Made by a program: the position numbers and the translations under genes | Part shown: piece by piece, positions 1 to 10,318 of the stretch | Numbering within the stretch: position 1 is the first letter of the stretch | Layout: each line of letters begins with the position of its first letter | The notes under the pieces: model-generated | Seen by the model: only the letters and a program-made list of their open reading frames with translations | Told to the model about the DNA's origin: nothing | Database searches by the model: none | Assembly: GCA_026874595.1 (NCBI GenBank) | Contig: CM049320.1 | Location: forward strand, 46,884,714 to 46,948,713 | DNA length: 64,000 nt | DNA from: Sipunculus nudus | Taxonomy: Eukaryota > Annelida > Sipuncula > Golfingiida > Sipunculidae | Direction of reading: 5' to 3'

Positions 1-1742
1 TTGATACAGCCATGAGTCTTAATGTCATAAGTGAAACATATTGACATCTTTAATCAGTACCTGCCTAAGTAAAATTTAAAAATGTTGACATATTTTAATT
101 TTTTTTTAATTTTGAAATAAATATAAACTAACAAGCTGAAGCACTTGTAAAAGACCTGGAAATTAAGATTAATATTATCAAGTGTATCTTTGTCTATCAT
201 TAATTTCCTTCATATAATCCCTAATAGTAAAGAACAATATAATTTAATTATTTTTTCCATTACTAAAACTGAAATGAAAATACCATAGGTTACTCCATTC
301 TGTTATTTGGAATACATTTTCATCCATCCATACAGAATCCATAAAACATCAGTAACTGCAAGGTAATTCCCTATTCCTCATCAACTATAATATTCCTTTT
401 CTATTAATTTTTCTTAACATTGTTATTGTAGACCTATAAAAATTGATTTTTTATTGTTTATTTTTATGTTATTGGTCAAAACAACAAATAGATGAGTAGG
501 GTTGGACATTGGAATCAACTGTGGCCAGCCATAAGCTGCCTGGCTGACCAGTATATGCCACACCTCTAGCATGCATTATTGTCTGAAAGGTAACAAGGTG
601 ACATACAGGTGACTGAAGAGGGGCTGGGTAGAGCCTGAGTTGTGACAAGGTCTCATAAAAACTTTAATAAAAGCTACAGTTTTTGGTCAATTTTTTTCAA
701 CTTTAAAAACTAAAAAGCTAAAATCCTTATGTATGCATGATATGAAAATTATATCAACAGTACTTACAGAAAACAAACATGCCATGGTCAAAGTTGGGCA
801 AAAATTTAAGGTACTGATTTTATATTTATGCTAATAACTTATAAAATGTGAAAATTCAGAACTAATGTTGGGTATACAGCTAAATCTTGATTAAATAAGG
901 TTATATCTCTGACAAAAAAATCTCTACCTTCAGCAATTCTCATGTTAAGAGAGTAGATATTTTTCCTGATTTTTCACAAAGTGCATTATGTTCGGGCCCA
1001 TAACGTAAAACAATTACGCAATACTGACATCATTCTTGGCCATGTGCATAACAACTGTATAGAAGAACATGTATGTCATATATGATCAAAGTCATATCAG
1101 TGGTTTTGATATCAGACAGTCTTGTAGTGTAACAAAGGGGTTTATATGGAAAATTGGAGTTTTTTCTTAATACCTCAAAGGAATGAAGATCTAGTGACCA
1201 AACTTTTGGTATGGTTGGGGATTTGGAGGACATCTAACTATATGCCATATTATGGGAGCTGAGAGCTGGCTAAGAAAGCTGGGGAGCTGAGCTCTAGCAA
1301 ACCGCATAACACTAGCTTGAATAAAATCTACAGTTTTTGGTCAACTGATTTCAAATTTTTGGTGTTAACAGATAAATTGCTAAAAAAAACATGCTGTGAA
1401 AATTAAATCCTCAGTACTAACAGGAAAAAAACGTGCCATGGTCAAAATTTAAGGTACCAATTTTTTTTATTTTTGTAAGTATTTTTAAAAATTTTAAAGA
1501 TTTTGATCTAATTTTGGGTATACAATATTAAGGTTTTTCCTTAATATCTCGAAGGAACGAAGTCCTACTGACCCAATTTTCGGCATGGTAGGAGATTTTG
1601 GGACATCTAACTGTATGCCGAATTTCAGATTCGTACGTCCAATGGTGTTGAAACATGCCAGTCTTACGGACGGACAGACAGACAGACAGACGGACAATGG
1701 ACCACAACTACAGCTCAGATGACTTATAGTCAGCTGAGCTAA
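1..1742 (+). repeat. R1-A repeat, 3' two-thirds (5' part outside window)
   Basis: This stretch aligns by eye with the R1-A copy starting at 25283. The 'attaatattatca' block near 170 matches 26033, the 'ggggagctgagctctagcaaa' neighbourhood near 1285 matches 27150, and it ends at 1742 with the R1 terminal hairpin followed by AAAA. A (GGAC/AGAC) microsatellite precedes the hairpin, as in the other copies. No intact reading frame is present. The 5' end lies beyond the window. It sits in a PIK3R4 intron, antisense to the gene. Confidence 0.75.
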
Positions 1743-2045
1743 AAAATTATCAATATCAGGTTGGTGGTTTTGATATTAGGCTATCTTGAAGTGAAACAAT
1801 GGGTTTTTAATGGAAAATGGAGGTTTAATATCTTGATTTAATATTTTGACAGAACGAAGTCCTATTGACCAAATTTTCGGTATGGTAGGAGATTTTGGGG
1901 ACATCTAAGGGTCTGCTGAATTTCAGATTCATAGGTCCAACGTTTCCAAACGTGCCAGTTCAATGGACAGACAGACGGACGGATGGACAGCCGACTGACA
2001 AAGGACCACGACTATAGTTCGATGAATTATAGTCAGCTGAGCTAA
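1743..2045 (+). repeat. R1 3'-terminal fragment
   Basis: About 300 bp of the R1 3' end follow directly on the previous copy. They contain the 'gaacgaagtcctattgacc' block, the GGAC microsatellite and the terminal CAGCTGAGCTAA. The left arm of the hairpin has decayed (AGTTCGATGAAT). It may be a solo 3' end or a tandem duplication of the previous copy's end. Confidence 0.7.
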
Positions 2046-2775
2046 AAACTGCAGGGAAACAACTAGTGCCCCTTAGCGTCCAACCTGACTAGCCCATTCA
2101 CTCAACACAGCTGTGTGTGCACTGGACATTGTGTTTTTAATTGCTGATCATCATGATACTTAATAATCACATTTATTATGCTGGTTTAAAACAGATTACA
2201 GAAACATGAGGAGAAAGGAGAAATTGCTGCATTCGGCCCAGTTTGCATTAGAATTTGATCTAAAAACAATGGCCTTGTAGGAGGATATAAGGGAAATGTA
2301 CACAGGGTATATATACACAAGCATATATAATCTAACAAATTAGGGAAAGTCAGTTATGTCCATGCTAATGAGTGTCTGCCTGAATCACGCTTGCCTGCAC
2401 AAACTGCATTTCTGCTGCACCAGCAAGTCATTATCACCTCCATCTACACAAGAAGCTGCGTTAGTTATATCCCGTACTGACTGCAACTTCACTTATGGGC
2501 AATCAACAGACCAGTCAGCCTGGTCGTGGAGCAGCACAAAGGGCGCCCGCATTAGGCAGGTCAATTTATTAGTAATATATCACTTTGGTCAGAAAAAATT
2601 GCCCTTATTCAGTAACAGCCAGGTGGTTATATTTTACAGGGTTTATCTATAGATAATATAAACAAATTTTGAAAGGGACTTATATCCAGAGGTCGTAATA
2701 GCCAGTTGCCCACATTGCACAGGTGGTCTTTCAGACAGGTTTGAATGTACTATCTATTATTATGATTATACTGAC
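2046..2775. other. Intron 3' of the last visible PIK3R4 exon; nothing recognised
   Basis: I see no exon, RNA gene or known element here. The 98-codon open frame at 2356-2652 has no recognisable domain and is probably chance. The next PIK3R4 exon is not visible between 1 and 2775, so it presumably lies outside the window. Confidence 0.5.
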
Positions 2776-2877
2776 CTGTTCCAGCAGAGGTTTAAGGATG
2801 CCACAGCTCTGCCAGCCAACATAACTCGCAACACCTACAATGCTGTCAAAGAAAGCTCCACGCAGATGCCAGTCTTG
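2776..2877 (-). CDS. PIK3R4: PIK3R4/VPS15 internal exon (fifth visible), HEAT-repeat region
   Basis: This 102-bp exon encodes 34 residues, beginning [20 protein letters not shown] and ending GILKPLLEQ. From memory, vertebrate PIK3R4 has nearly the same run ([20 protein letters not shown], then SILKPLLQQ). The acceptor is a pyrimidine-rich tract ending in CAG, the donor is GTCAGT, and both intron phases are 0. VPS15 is the pseudokinase scaffold of the class III PI3-kinase complex with VPS34 and Beclin-1. It makes PI3P on endosomes and autophagosome precursors. This segment is part of the helical HEAT-repeat middle of the protein. It continues directly from the exon at 7193-7239. There are no stops or frameshifts, so a functional gene is likely. 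Confidence 0.95.
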
Positions 2878-5219
2878 CTGAAATAAAAAGCAATTATGAC
2901 TGGAATCAAATATAAATAATTTATACACTTACTAGTGGCCCAAGGGCTGATTCCATATCACTAGGGGTGTAGCACATAAATATGTCACAGTGACCTAACC
3001 CTGAGTTTCTCAGAAAAGTACAAGTTAAGTTTGACCTTCCAAGGTTTTAGGCTCCAGTTTACGAACTGCTATCATCCTGATGTCTGAGATTCTGAAGTAC
3101 TAAAACCTATGTCTTTGCATCATCTCCAAAGAAACCTCCTCATGTCATGATATAAGGCCTGAACTTTATGTCTATCATCTGCAATTTGTACCCTGCTAAG
3201 GGATAAAACCGAAGTCATTCTCAAAAATATAAGTTATAAGGATGGCTTTGTTTGTGCAGCCCCCAAAACAGAAAAGCCCCTTCAGGCTACCCCTCCCCCC
3301 CCCCCCCCCACAAATTTGAGGAAAAAGCCCTGATTTTAGATTTTACAAGATTTTACCTTATAGATCAATGTCAAGGTCTCCAGTCAAGGTCTTTTTAACT
3401 CCTCTGAGATCTGGTCAGTAAGATTGTATGAGACAAATTTGAAGAAAAATTTGGCATTCCCGCAAAAGTCATGGGGTTAACAACAAGGGAACTATGGGTC
3501 ACAGCAGTCAGCTGTATTTTGTAAATTTAGTAAAACAGGGTTCATACACTATCAGCAAATCAAAATTTTGACTTTTTCATGAGATTTACACGTCCTGCAA
3601 CAAAATGTCATGACCTTTTCCTCCTCACTTTAACATGTATATGTTACTTAGGAAACAGGCTATGATCATTTACAATAAACTATAGATAAAAGAATACACA
3701 TATATTTAAGTATATTAAAGAGTGATTGTGTCTCCAGCATAAATATATACTGTTATTTGTGCTTGAGAGAAGCATAAAAATGTACATATTTTTAATTTTC
3801 CTATAATTTGTAAAAAGAATAGTTACATAGACTGTATTTAGGATATTAAACCATAGAAACAAACACATACATGGAACTGTTAAATAAGAACAGCCTATTT
3901 AACAGTGCCTTAAATTCATCTGAATGTCATTCCACCTAATCTGCCTCTCATACACTTGTCCCTATAATACAGCAGAACAGTAAAAAATAAAGATGATTTC
4001 AGTTGCTTAAATATGACTTATTACTTTAACTACTTGTATTTTTCTATAAAATGTTTAACCAATGTAATTTAATTAGATATGATGTATAACTATGAAGGTG
4101 AGTTGTAAGAAGATAAGAACTGATTTATTTTCAGAAATGTTTGGAATATTATAGTTAATTTCTGACCTTGCAACATCTGCAGATGATTTTAAAATAAATT
4201 TCATTCACAAGTAAGCAAATTATTTTGCACCGGCAAACAATATCTAAGTTACCAGGGAGTAATAATGCAGAAAAACTTTTTAGCCCTTTATTCTGTTTAT
4301 TCATTCCACTGACATAGGCTGTGGCTCTTTTCTGGGGCAAATTTCTTGGCCAATCCTCCCTCTCCGAGGTTTTCAAAGCCTTAAATTATTATTTATTTAG
4401 GTCTTGTTTTTTTCAGAATTACAGAACAGACCAGCAGAACACTTTGTGTATCAATAACGTCCCCTCAGTTCTACCCCTCAGTTCTACCCCTCAGTTCAAC
4501 TGGCATGAGTATGGACCAAATCACTGAATAACAAGTGTGAGCAAAATGGATTCCCACAAAACCATGTGCCATGCACAGGCAAACATAACAGGTGCATATG
4601 TAGGCTCAGTGACATTTTCAATAAGACTTTGTGGCGCGAGTAAAGAATCCAGTGTTCATTTCCAAGATGAGTCTAAACTGTCTGGACCGTCTCATATTAG
4701 TAGTTTTCAACATTAGCCATGGCATGCCTGATGATATGACATTGAAATGCCTCTTACTTCTCCATTACATGAATCCTAAACATCATTACGTCCGTCCGTA
4801 TACACCCATAACCTTGTCCATGAAGACCAAATTCTATACACGCTCCGACTTTGTTACAAGTACTAATCTGTCTTTGTCTAGTGATGAACTTAAAGAAAAA
4901 CACAACTGTTTGGAGTGTGAATATTACAAATTCATAAAATAATATATAAGACCATGGAAGGCAGGAATTTGGTGATATAACTTGGTACCCTCCCTGAAAA
5001 CAGAAGCTCTGAAATCTCTTCATTGTTGGACCATAATGCTACCATGATAATAACCATGATAGTTACATGCTGTGGTTTATCCATTTCTAAAAATGGCAGA
5101 ATTTTCCATTATTTTCATTTTAAAAACTCGAACATATGACAGTCTTGCATCAAGGTCATATATCTGAAAAAAGCCTTTTTTATTAAATTTATAACCACAA
5201 AACACATTTTATGATTTAG
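2878..5219. other. PIK3R4 intron, first part; poly-C tract and an R1 5' head
   Basis: The intron between the 2776 and 7193 exons is 4315 bp long. This part contains a 15-base C run (3295-3309), text of the kind 'gatcaatgtcaaggtct' that recurs near 6340, and a diverged R1 5' head at 3484-3516 (CAAGGGAACTATGGGTCAC, then GTCAGCTG). The rest, about 3560-5219, is AT-rich with no recognised feature. The open frames at 4155-5023 overlap each other on both strands and resemble nothing I know. Confidence 0.5.
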
Positions 5220-6590
5220 CACCAAACTCACAGGCTTATAAAAATTAACTTGTAAAAGCAAATCATTGATTGTGCTCTGGTGGCCATACTTGATAATAGG
5301 CAGGTCTGTAATTGGATATGGCTGGAGCCCTCATAGGTATCAAATGCCCCCATGAATTTGAGAAAGGTTGAACATTCTCCTTGAAATACTGCACTCAAAT
5401 GGAAACAAAGGTACTGCAAAGCATCCCCTTGCACAGGAGCATTATGTGTAAGAAGACTGAAGGTTTAAAAAAAAACTTTGGCTTGAAATGGGTCCAAAAG
5501 CTCTTTTAAGAAGTTGGCCCTGCGGCCCTGACCTACAACCCAAGACCTCAAAATCAAAAGGATTCTTCCTATTAGGGTGGGTGAGCCAAATGTGTAAGGC
5601 TGAAGGTTTGGAATGAAAACTTAAGCTTAAAATGCATGTAGCTTTGTGAAGAAGTGGGTCCTGTGGCCTTTACCTTTGGCCCCATGACCTGAAAAGAGAC
5701 AGGAACCCTCATCTCTGGGTGGGTGAGCTTTACGTGAAAGATGAAAGGTTTTGGTCAAATGGTTTTGCGTAAATTGTGTGGACAAGTCAATTCTGGACGG
5801 ACAGTCTGAAGGATGCATGCACGAATGAATGGAGGCATTACTTTAAAGTTTTTGAGAGCGAATAAATAGGGATAGTCCTATGGCAGCAAAAATGGACTTT
5901 GGATAATTCTGTAATTCGATAGAGACAGAACTTTTAGGGACACTAATCATCCCTATGAATTTGAGAAAGATCAAAAGTATCATCTTTGAAATACTGTGCA
6001 TGAAAGAAAATCACCGATTGAGCTCTGGCAGCCATATTGGATTTTGAATGGGTCTGTAATTCAATAGGGGTGCATGGAGCTCTCAATTGCACCAATCATC
6101 CCTATAAATTTGAGACAGATGAAATGTATTCTTTTACAGAAAAAGAGTATGAAAAAAAGTGATTGATGGACAGAGGGAAGAACGGATGGACAAGGCAATC
6201 ACTATAGGGCACCCACAACAAATAGTCTGAGTATAACAGAGCTCACCTGTACAGGACATATAGGAAATAAGTGATAAAAATATGTAATACTTCAAAAGTT
6301 ACCAGGTTCACAAAATGTTACATTTTGCTTATTTGATATTGTAGATCAATGTCAAGGTCACCAGTTTTTTTAACAGTGGAAACAACTTGGGTATCAAATT
6401 TGAGTGGAAAAGCTTCAAAATTTGATCTTGCAGATCAAGGTCATAGTCACAAGTTTTGACCTTTTCAAAGAGCATTGTGGAAACAACTTGCCTGTAAAAT
6501 TTGAGGGAAAATTCTTCAGTAATTCTGAAGTTATGGAGGACACATTAATCCTAAAATTTGTCGGAGCTGAGACATAATAAGCATAACAAG
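5220..6590 (+). repeat. Diverged tandem repeat units of the terminal-array type
   Basis: Two homologous units can be aligned by eye, near 5262-5400 and 5995-6130. Both carry 'gctctgg-agccatat-ttgat', 'gtctgtaatt' and 'cat-aatttgaga-ag'. Between them are units with 'ggccctg-ggccct-acct', and after 6290 units with 'atcaa-gtcaaggtcacaag'. GGAC-like text occurs near 5795 and 6180. These look like old, decayed internal arrays of elements similar to R3-R5, but I find no termini. No coding potential was recognised. Confidence 0.5.
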
Positions 6591-6837
6591 CACTTTTGAG
6601 ACTGCCAAATTACAACAATGGTATCAGTTTCTTAACTGTGGTTTCTATCTAGTGTCCAAGTGTGTTTATTATGTCTCCACTAATGGGTCAAAATATGTTT
6701 CCTGCTGTTTTGATAAGTTACCTTCTGGTTGATAGCTCTACTTAACTTTACACATTACACAATAATAACCTAATTTATACCATTTACATATAAAATATAT
6801 AGAGGAATATTAATGCTTAATATGAACAAAAACAGAT

Positions 6838-7119
6838 AAGTGGTTTTGATATAAGGCAGTCCTGAAATGTAACATTGGGTTATCAATGGATAATTGAGGT
6901 TTTTCCTTAATTTTTCAAATGAACAAAGTCACAGTGACCCAGTGATGGAGTTGGTAGGAGAACTTAGGGCCAACTGTATGTCAATTTTTGGATTTGTAGG
7001 ACTAACAGTTTCAAAACATGCCAGTTTAATGAACTATAAAAAAGACAGATGGACAGCTGATGGACAAAGTACCATCGCTTTATCTCAGTTGACTTATAAT
7101 ATATAGTGGGCAGAGCTAA
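6838..7119 (+). repeat. R1 3'-terminal fragment
   Basis: The text matches the last 280 bp of R1: 'agtggttttgatataaggcag', 'tttttccttaatttttc', 'catgccagtttaa', a decayed GGAC run, 'atctcagttgacttataa', and the end CAGAGCTAAA. It lies only about 70 bp from the splice donor of the exon at 7193-7239, on the opposite strand. Confidence 0.65.
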
Positions 7120-7192
7120 AAAGAAGTAAAGGAAAATTAAGAAAACTTCCATGAGGCTGATTATTGGGCTCAACATCACAAACATTGCTTAC

Positions 7193-7239
7193 CTTGTCAT
7201 TCAGAAAGGTGATCATGTGGGAAAGCAGGACATCATTAG
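7193..7239 (-). CDS. PIK3R4: PIK3R4/VPS15 internal exon (fourth visible)
   Basis: A very small exon of 47 bp. Joined to the last G of the previous exon it encodes ANDVLLSHMITFLNDK, identical over 16 residues to the vertebrate protein as I remember it. The acceptor is TTTTACAG and the donor GTAAGC. The 5' junction is phase 1 (the alanine codon is split G/CT) and the 3' junction phase 0, which fits the neighbouring exons at 20193-20419 and 2776-2877. It encodes one helix of the HEAT-repeat region. It is too short to be found as an open frame and was located by protein similarity and splice sites. Confidence 0.95.
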
Positions 7240-7263
7240 CTGTAAAACAGAACAATCCTCATT

Positions 7264-7307
7264 ATGTACACACCCACATGTACACACCCACATGTACACA
7301 CCCACAT
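7264..7307. repeat. 14-bp minisatellite, three copies
   Basis: The unit ACACACCCACATGT occurs about three times without gaps, just upstream of the 47-bp exon in transcription order. The following stretch to 7687 is intron in which I recognise nothing. Confidence 0.8.
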
Positions 7308-7687
7308 AAAGGTCCCTACAGAAGCAGTGTTTCAACCAAAACAAGCATCACTGGCTTAAATATTTTCATCTGTAAATCTGTTTTAGTTCAACTATAAACT
7401 GGAATGAGGTTGTTTTTGTAATGGAAATACAGATATGTCTTCTTTCCCTATGGGCCTCCCATCTCAAACTTTCAGGAAAAAAATATGGACTCCTTCAAAA
7501 GTCACAAATAATTTTTATTCAATCTGATTTGACAATGAAGCGAAGGTCAAGCCCACAAGTTTCAAAACACTTCCGAGCTTTTATGGAAATATTTCACATA
7601 TTAAATATCGAGAAAATATATTGAGTGGTTCAAAAGTAAAAAGTGTAAACAAAATATTTCTATTTCTGCTGATTTGACCTTGCTTAA

Positions 7688-7912
7688 ATGGTCAGTCCAA
7701 CCACAGTCAACAAATCACTGTTCATTCAGGACATGGTCAGTCCAACCACAGCCAACAAATCACTGTTCATTCTGTACATGATCAGTCCAACCACAGCCAA
7801 CAAATCACTGTTCATTCTGTACATGATCAGTCCAACCACAGACAACAAATCACTCTTCATACTGTACATGGTCAGTCCAACCACAGCCAACAAATCACTC
7901 TTCATTCTAGCT
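7688..7912. repeat. 45-bp minisatellite, five copies
   Basis: Five copies of a 45-bp unit, each with 'gtcagtccaaccacag' and 'aacaaatcact-ttcat', run end to end. Because 45 is a multiple of three, both strands stay open (7688-7999 plus, 7726-7941 minus) and give an apparent repeated peptide. That is a by-product of the period, not evidence for a protein. Confidence 0.9.
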
Positions 7913-8000
7913 TCAGCAATTCTCAAAATAAGGGAGTACATATATTTCCTTAATTTTTACAAAGTGCATTATGTTCTGGCCCATAACTTAAAAATTTAAA

Positions 8001-8344
8001 CAAGGCCTACAGGCCTAATGCACACCTGTGCAAATTTTGGGAGTATGAATGGAGGTTTATTTTTAAAATATAATATTGATCCTCCCATGTCTGGCATATC
8101 TACCTTAGTCAATATGATTTCAGCAAAACGGATGTTTCGGACCTGCAAGTTTTGGACTAAAACATTTTAAAACTAGGATGTATCAGTCAGGATATTTTGG
8201 ATATGTTCTTTTTTGCCAGGGTGGATTATTTGGACAGATGAACGAACAATTTGGCAGCATGGTTTCGGAGAAGAACATTTTTTAATGTTTTTTAGCTTCT
8301 TCCCTATAAAATCTAAGAAAATCGTTAAAAGTCAGCTGAGCTAA
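8001..8344 (+). repeat. R2/R1 chimeric fragment
   Basis: The left end is a clear R2 head (CAAGGCCTACAGGCCTAATG, followed by ACCTGTGC). The middle matches R2 text at 13735 ('tccctataaaatctaagaaaa'). The right end is the R1 terminus (AAAGTCAGCTGAGCTAA). So a 344-bp segment carries the 5' end of one family and the 3' end of another. Confidence 0.65.
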
Positions 8345-8777
8345 AAAAGCAAATCACTTTAATCCCAAATCTACTGGGGCAGGAAAATAAAGAACAATTG
8401 TTTGCATTAGATTCTCATTTTTTTTATATTACATAATTTTTTTTTAAGTTTATAAATTTTACTATACATTTAGAGATAAACATATATAACTGAATATTTA
8501 AGTTGATTCATAATTCTAAATTGCATCAACATTTTTAGCTGAGTCAGGTAATATTACATCATGCACACAGTTGTATTTATTTTTTTCATAAAATTTATTT
8601 TTTAAGATTTGCATAACAACAAATATATTAAAATAACACTTGATTTAGAATTCACAATACTATATTGCACCTTTTTTATCCATGATTTGACTCACATATT
8701 ATCAAATTATGCCTACTGATGAGTTAAATTATTTTTTTATTTGCTTAAATTATATAAAAGGAAACTAATTTCTTAAA
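8345..8777 (+). repeat. AT-rich R1 body fragment
   Basis: The text 'aaagcaaatcactttaat-cc' with 'ctactg-ggcag-aaaataa' and 'tttgcattaga' also occurs near 21952 and 57433, and the following 'aattctaaattgcatcaaca' recurs near 22113 and 29525. It is therefore a piece of a dispersed R1 body. No genes are seen. Confidence 0.6.
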
Positions 8778-9266
8778 CAAGGAACCAATGGGTCATGGTG
8801 CTCAGCTGAAATTTGAAATTTTTGCAAATGCAAAATATTCTATTGTAACATTTTTTACATATATAAGCATATGAGAAGCTAAGAGGAAAGAGGCCCTCCT
8901 ACTTGGTTAAATTAAAGTTCTAAATATATGATTGCAAAACTAATACTCTGAAAAGACTGTCATTAAGAAAAACAGTAAAAGTTTTGAGATATTGTGATGC
9001 ATATGAAAAATTTACAGATGGACAGGCAAGTGGACAGAATGGACTGATACCTTTATTTCACTTTCAAGGGAGTAATGCATTTAAGTTTATATTAAAGCCT
9101 ATTTTTTTTTTCAGCATATCCACATTTTCCATTAATAGTTTTTATCAGATTCATTATTTTATTTATAAATTTTATAAATTTATAATTAAAATATCAGAAT
9201 TCTAAGTTGCAATCATTATTTTATCAAGAGTTCACCTCACATCGGGTCATATTATGCATACACATA

Positions 9267-10261
9267 CAGTCGCGACTTGACATTCCGACCCTTAACAATC
9301 CGGAAACCTTGCAATCCGACGGTATTTTGCAATAAACGAACGGGACCCATAGAAATTAGCCTTGACAAACCAACAGCCTTGGATTCTGACTCCGACATGA
9401 CATTTCCCGACACAAACAAGGATACCGACGTATTTTCTGACTTGACAATCCGACTGGTATATTGTCCTTTGATGTCAGTCAATTATTGAGTCAATTGGGC
9501 TCACTAATTAAGTCAGTTTACATCCATATGTGGCACACATGAACCTCATGGAATACGCGGGGTTGGTGAACGGTGTCAGGGACCTTTTCCAGGCATTCAA
9601 CAGTGCGGACCACGTAACCGCGAAGCGATACCTTGTATCAGACAACATGGAGCCCACGGAAGCAATGCCTACGGCCGCTGATATTGTGTCAATGGTCAAA
9701 GAAGACGGAGGCGACAGTGACAGCGAGTCTGAGGAAGAAGATGGTCCTCCTACACTAATAACTCTCAGAGACACGATTGGGGGAATGGAAACAGGGCTAC
9801 GGTATATTGAGGAGTAGGGCTTCGCTGCAGGGGACGTTGATGCCGACCGCTTAGAAAAGTCTGTGAAAATGAAAAAATAAAAAAACAAGATACCAGAGAG
9901 ATATGCTTGCATTCTTTGGACGCACATGAACTTAGTAGATCAACCGCTGGTTCATATATATACATTTAGTTAATGACTGTTCAGAAATATAAGCATATCT
10001 CATAATTGTAGAATCTGCATAGGTCGTCAATCTTCACGAGCGTAGTATATATAAACTTTTCTAATTCACATTAATCATAACAATATCATATACGTAGTAT
10101 TATAACAAAATACTTAATGAATTATAACAAGTCCTCCAAACATTTAGATCACATTGTATCTTTACCCTCCGTCACCTTTATTGATTTGACAGTCCGACAG
10201 CCTTGCAATCCGACGTAAATTAGCGTATTACATTTAGTGTCGGATTATCAAGTCACGACTG
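9267..10261 (+). mobile_element. Tigger/pogo-type DNA transposon, internally deleted
   Basis: The 995-bp element has near-perfect terminal inverted repeats. The left end is CAGTCGCGACTTGACATTCC, and the right end reads CAGTCGTGACTTGATAATCC on the minus strand. A TA target duplication flanks it (9265-9266 and 10262-10263). The paralogous sites near 34370 and 59480 lack the element and have a single TA. Further copies of the motif TTG-CAATCCGAC lie inside each end (9310, 9440, 10187, 10203) and may be transposase binding sites. It keeps only the C-terminal part of the transposase frame, so it was non-autonomous. Confidence 0.92.
9530..9880 (+). pseudogene. C-terminal remnant of a Tigger/pogo transposase
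   Basis: The frame from 9530 runs to a TAG at 9815-9817 (95 codons). It has the acidic linker and tail typical of Tigger transposases: PTAADIVSMVKED, then SESEEEDGPPTLITL, then ETGLRYIEE. Beyond the TAG the same frame stays open to a TAA at about 9880, so the TAG looks like a C-to-T change in a glutamine codon. The DDE catalytic core and the HTH/CENPB DNA-binding region are missing. The codons are much richer in G and C than the surroundings, which fits a fairly recent arrival. It lies inside the inverted repeats, in a PIK3R4 intron. Confidence 0.85.
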
Positions 10262-10318
10262 TATATTTTATTATTTTTAAATCACAAATGTTTAAACTAA
10301 AAACACTGCATAAGTAAA

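Noticed and set aside
7688-7999. Apparent repeat protein with 15-residue units
   Set aside because: It is a 45-bp minisatellite that is open on both strands. There is no start context, splice signals or similarity to support a gene.
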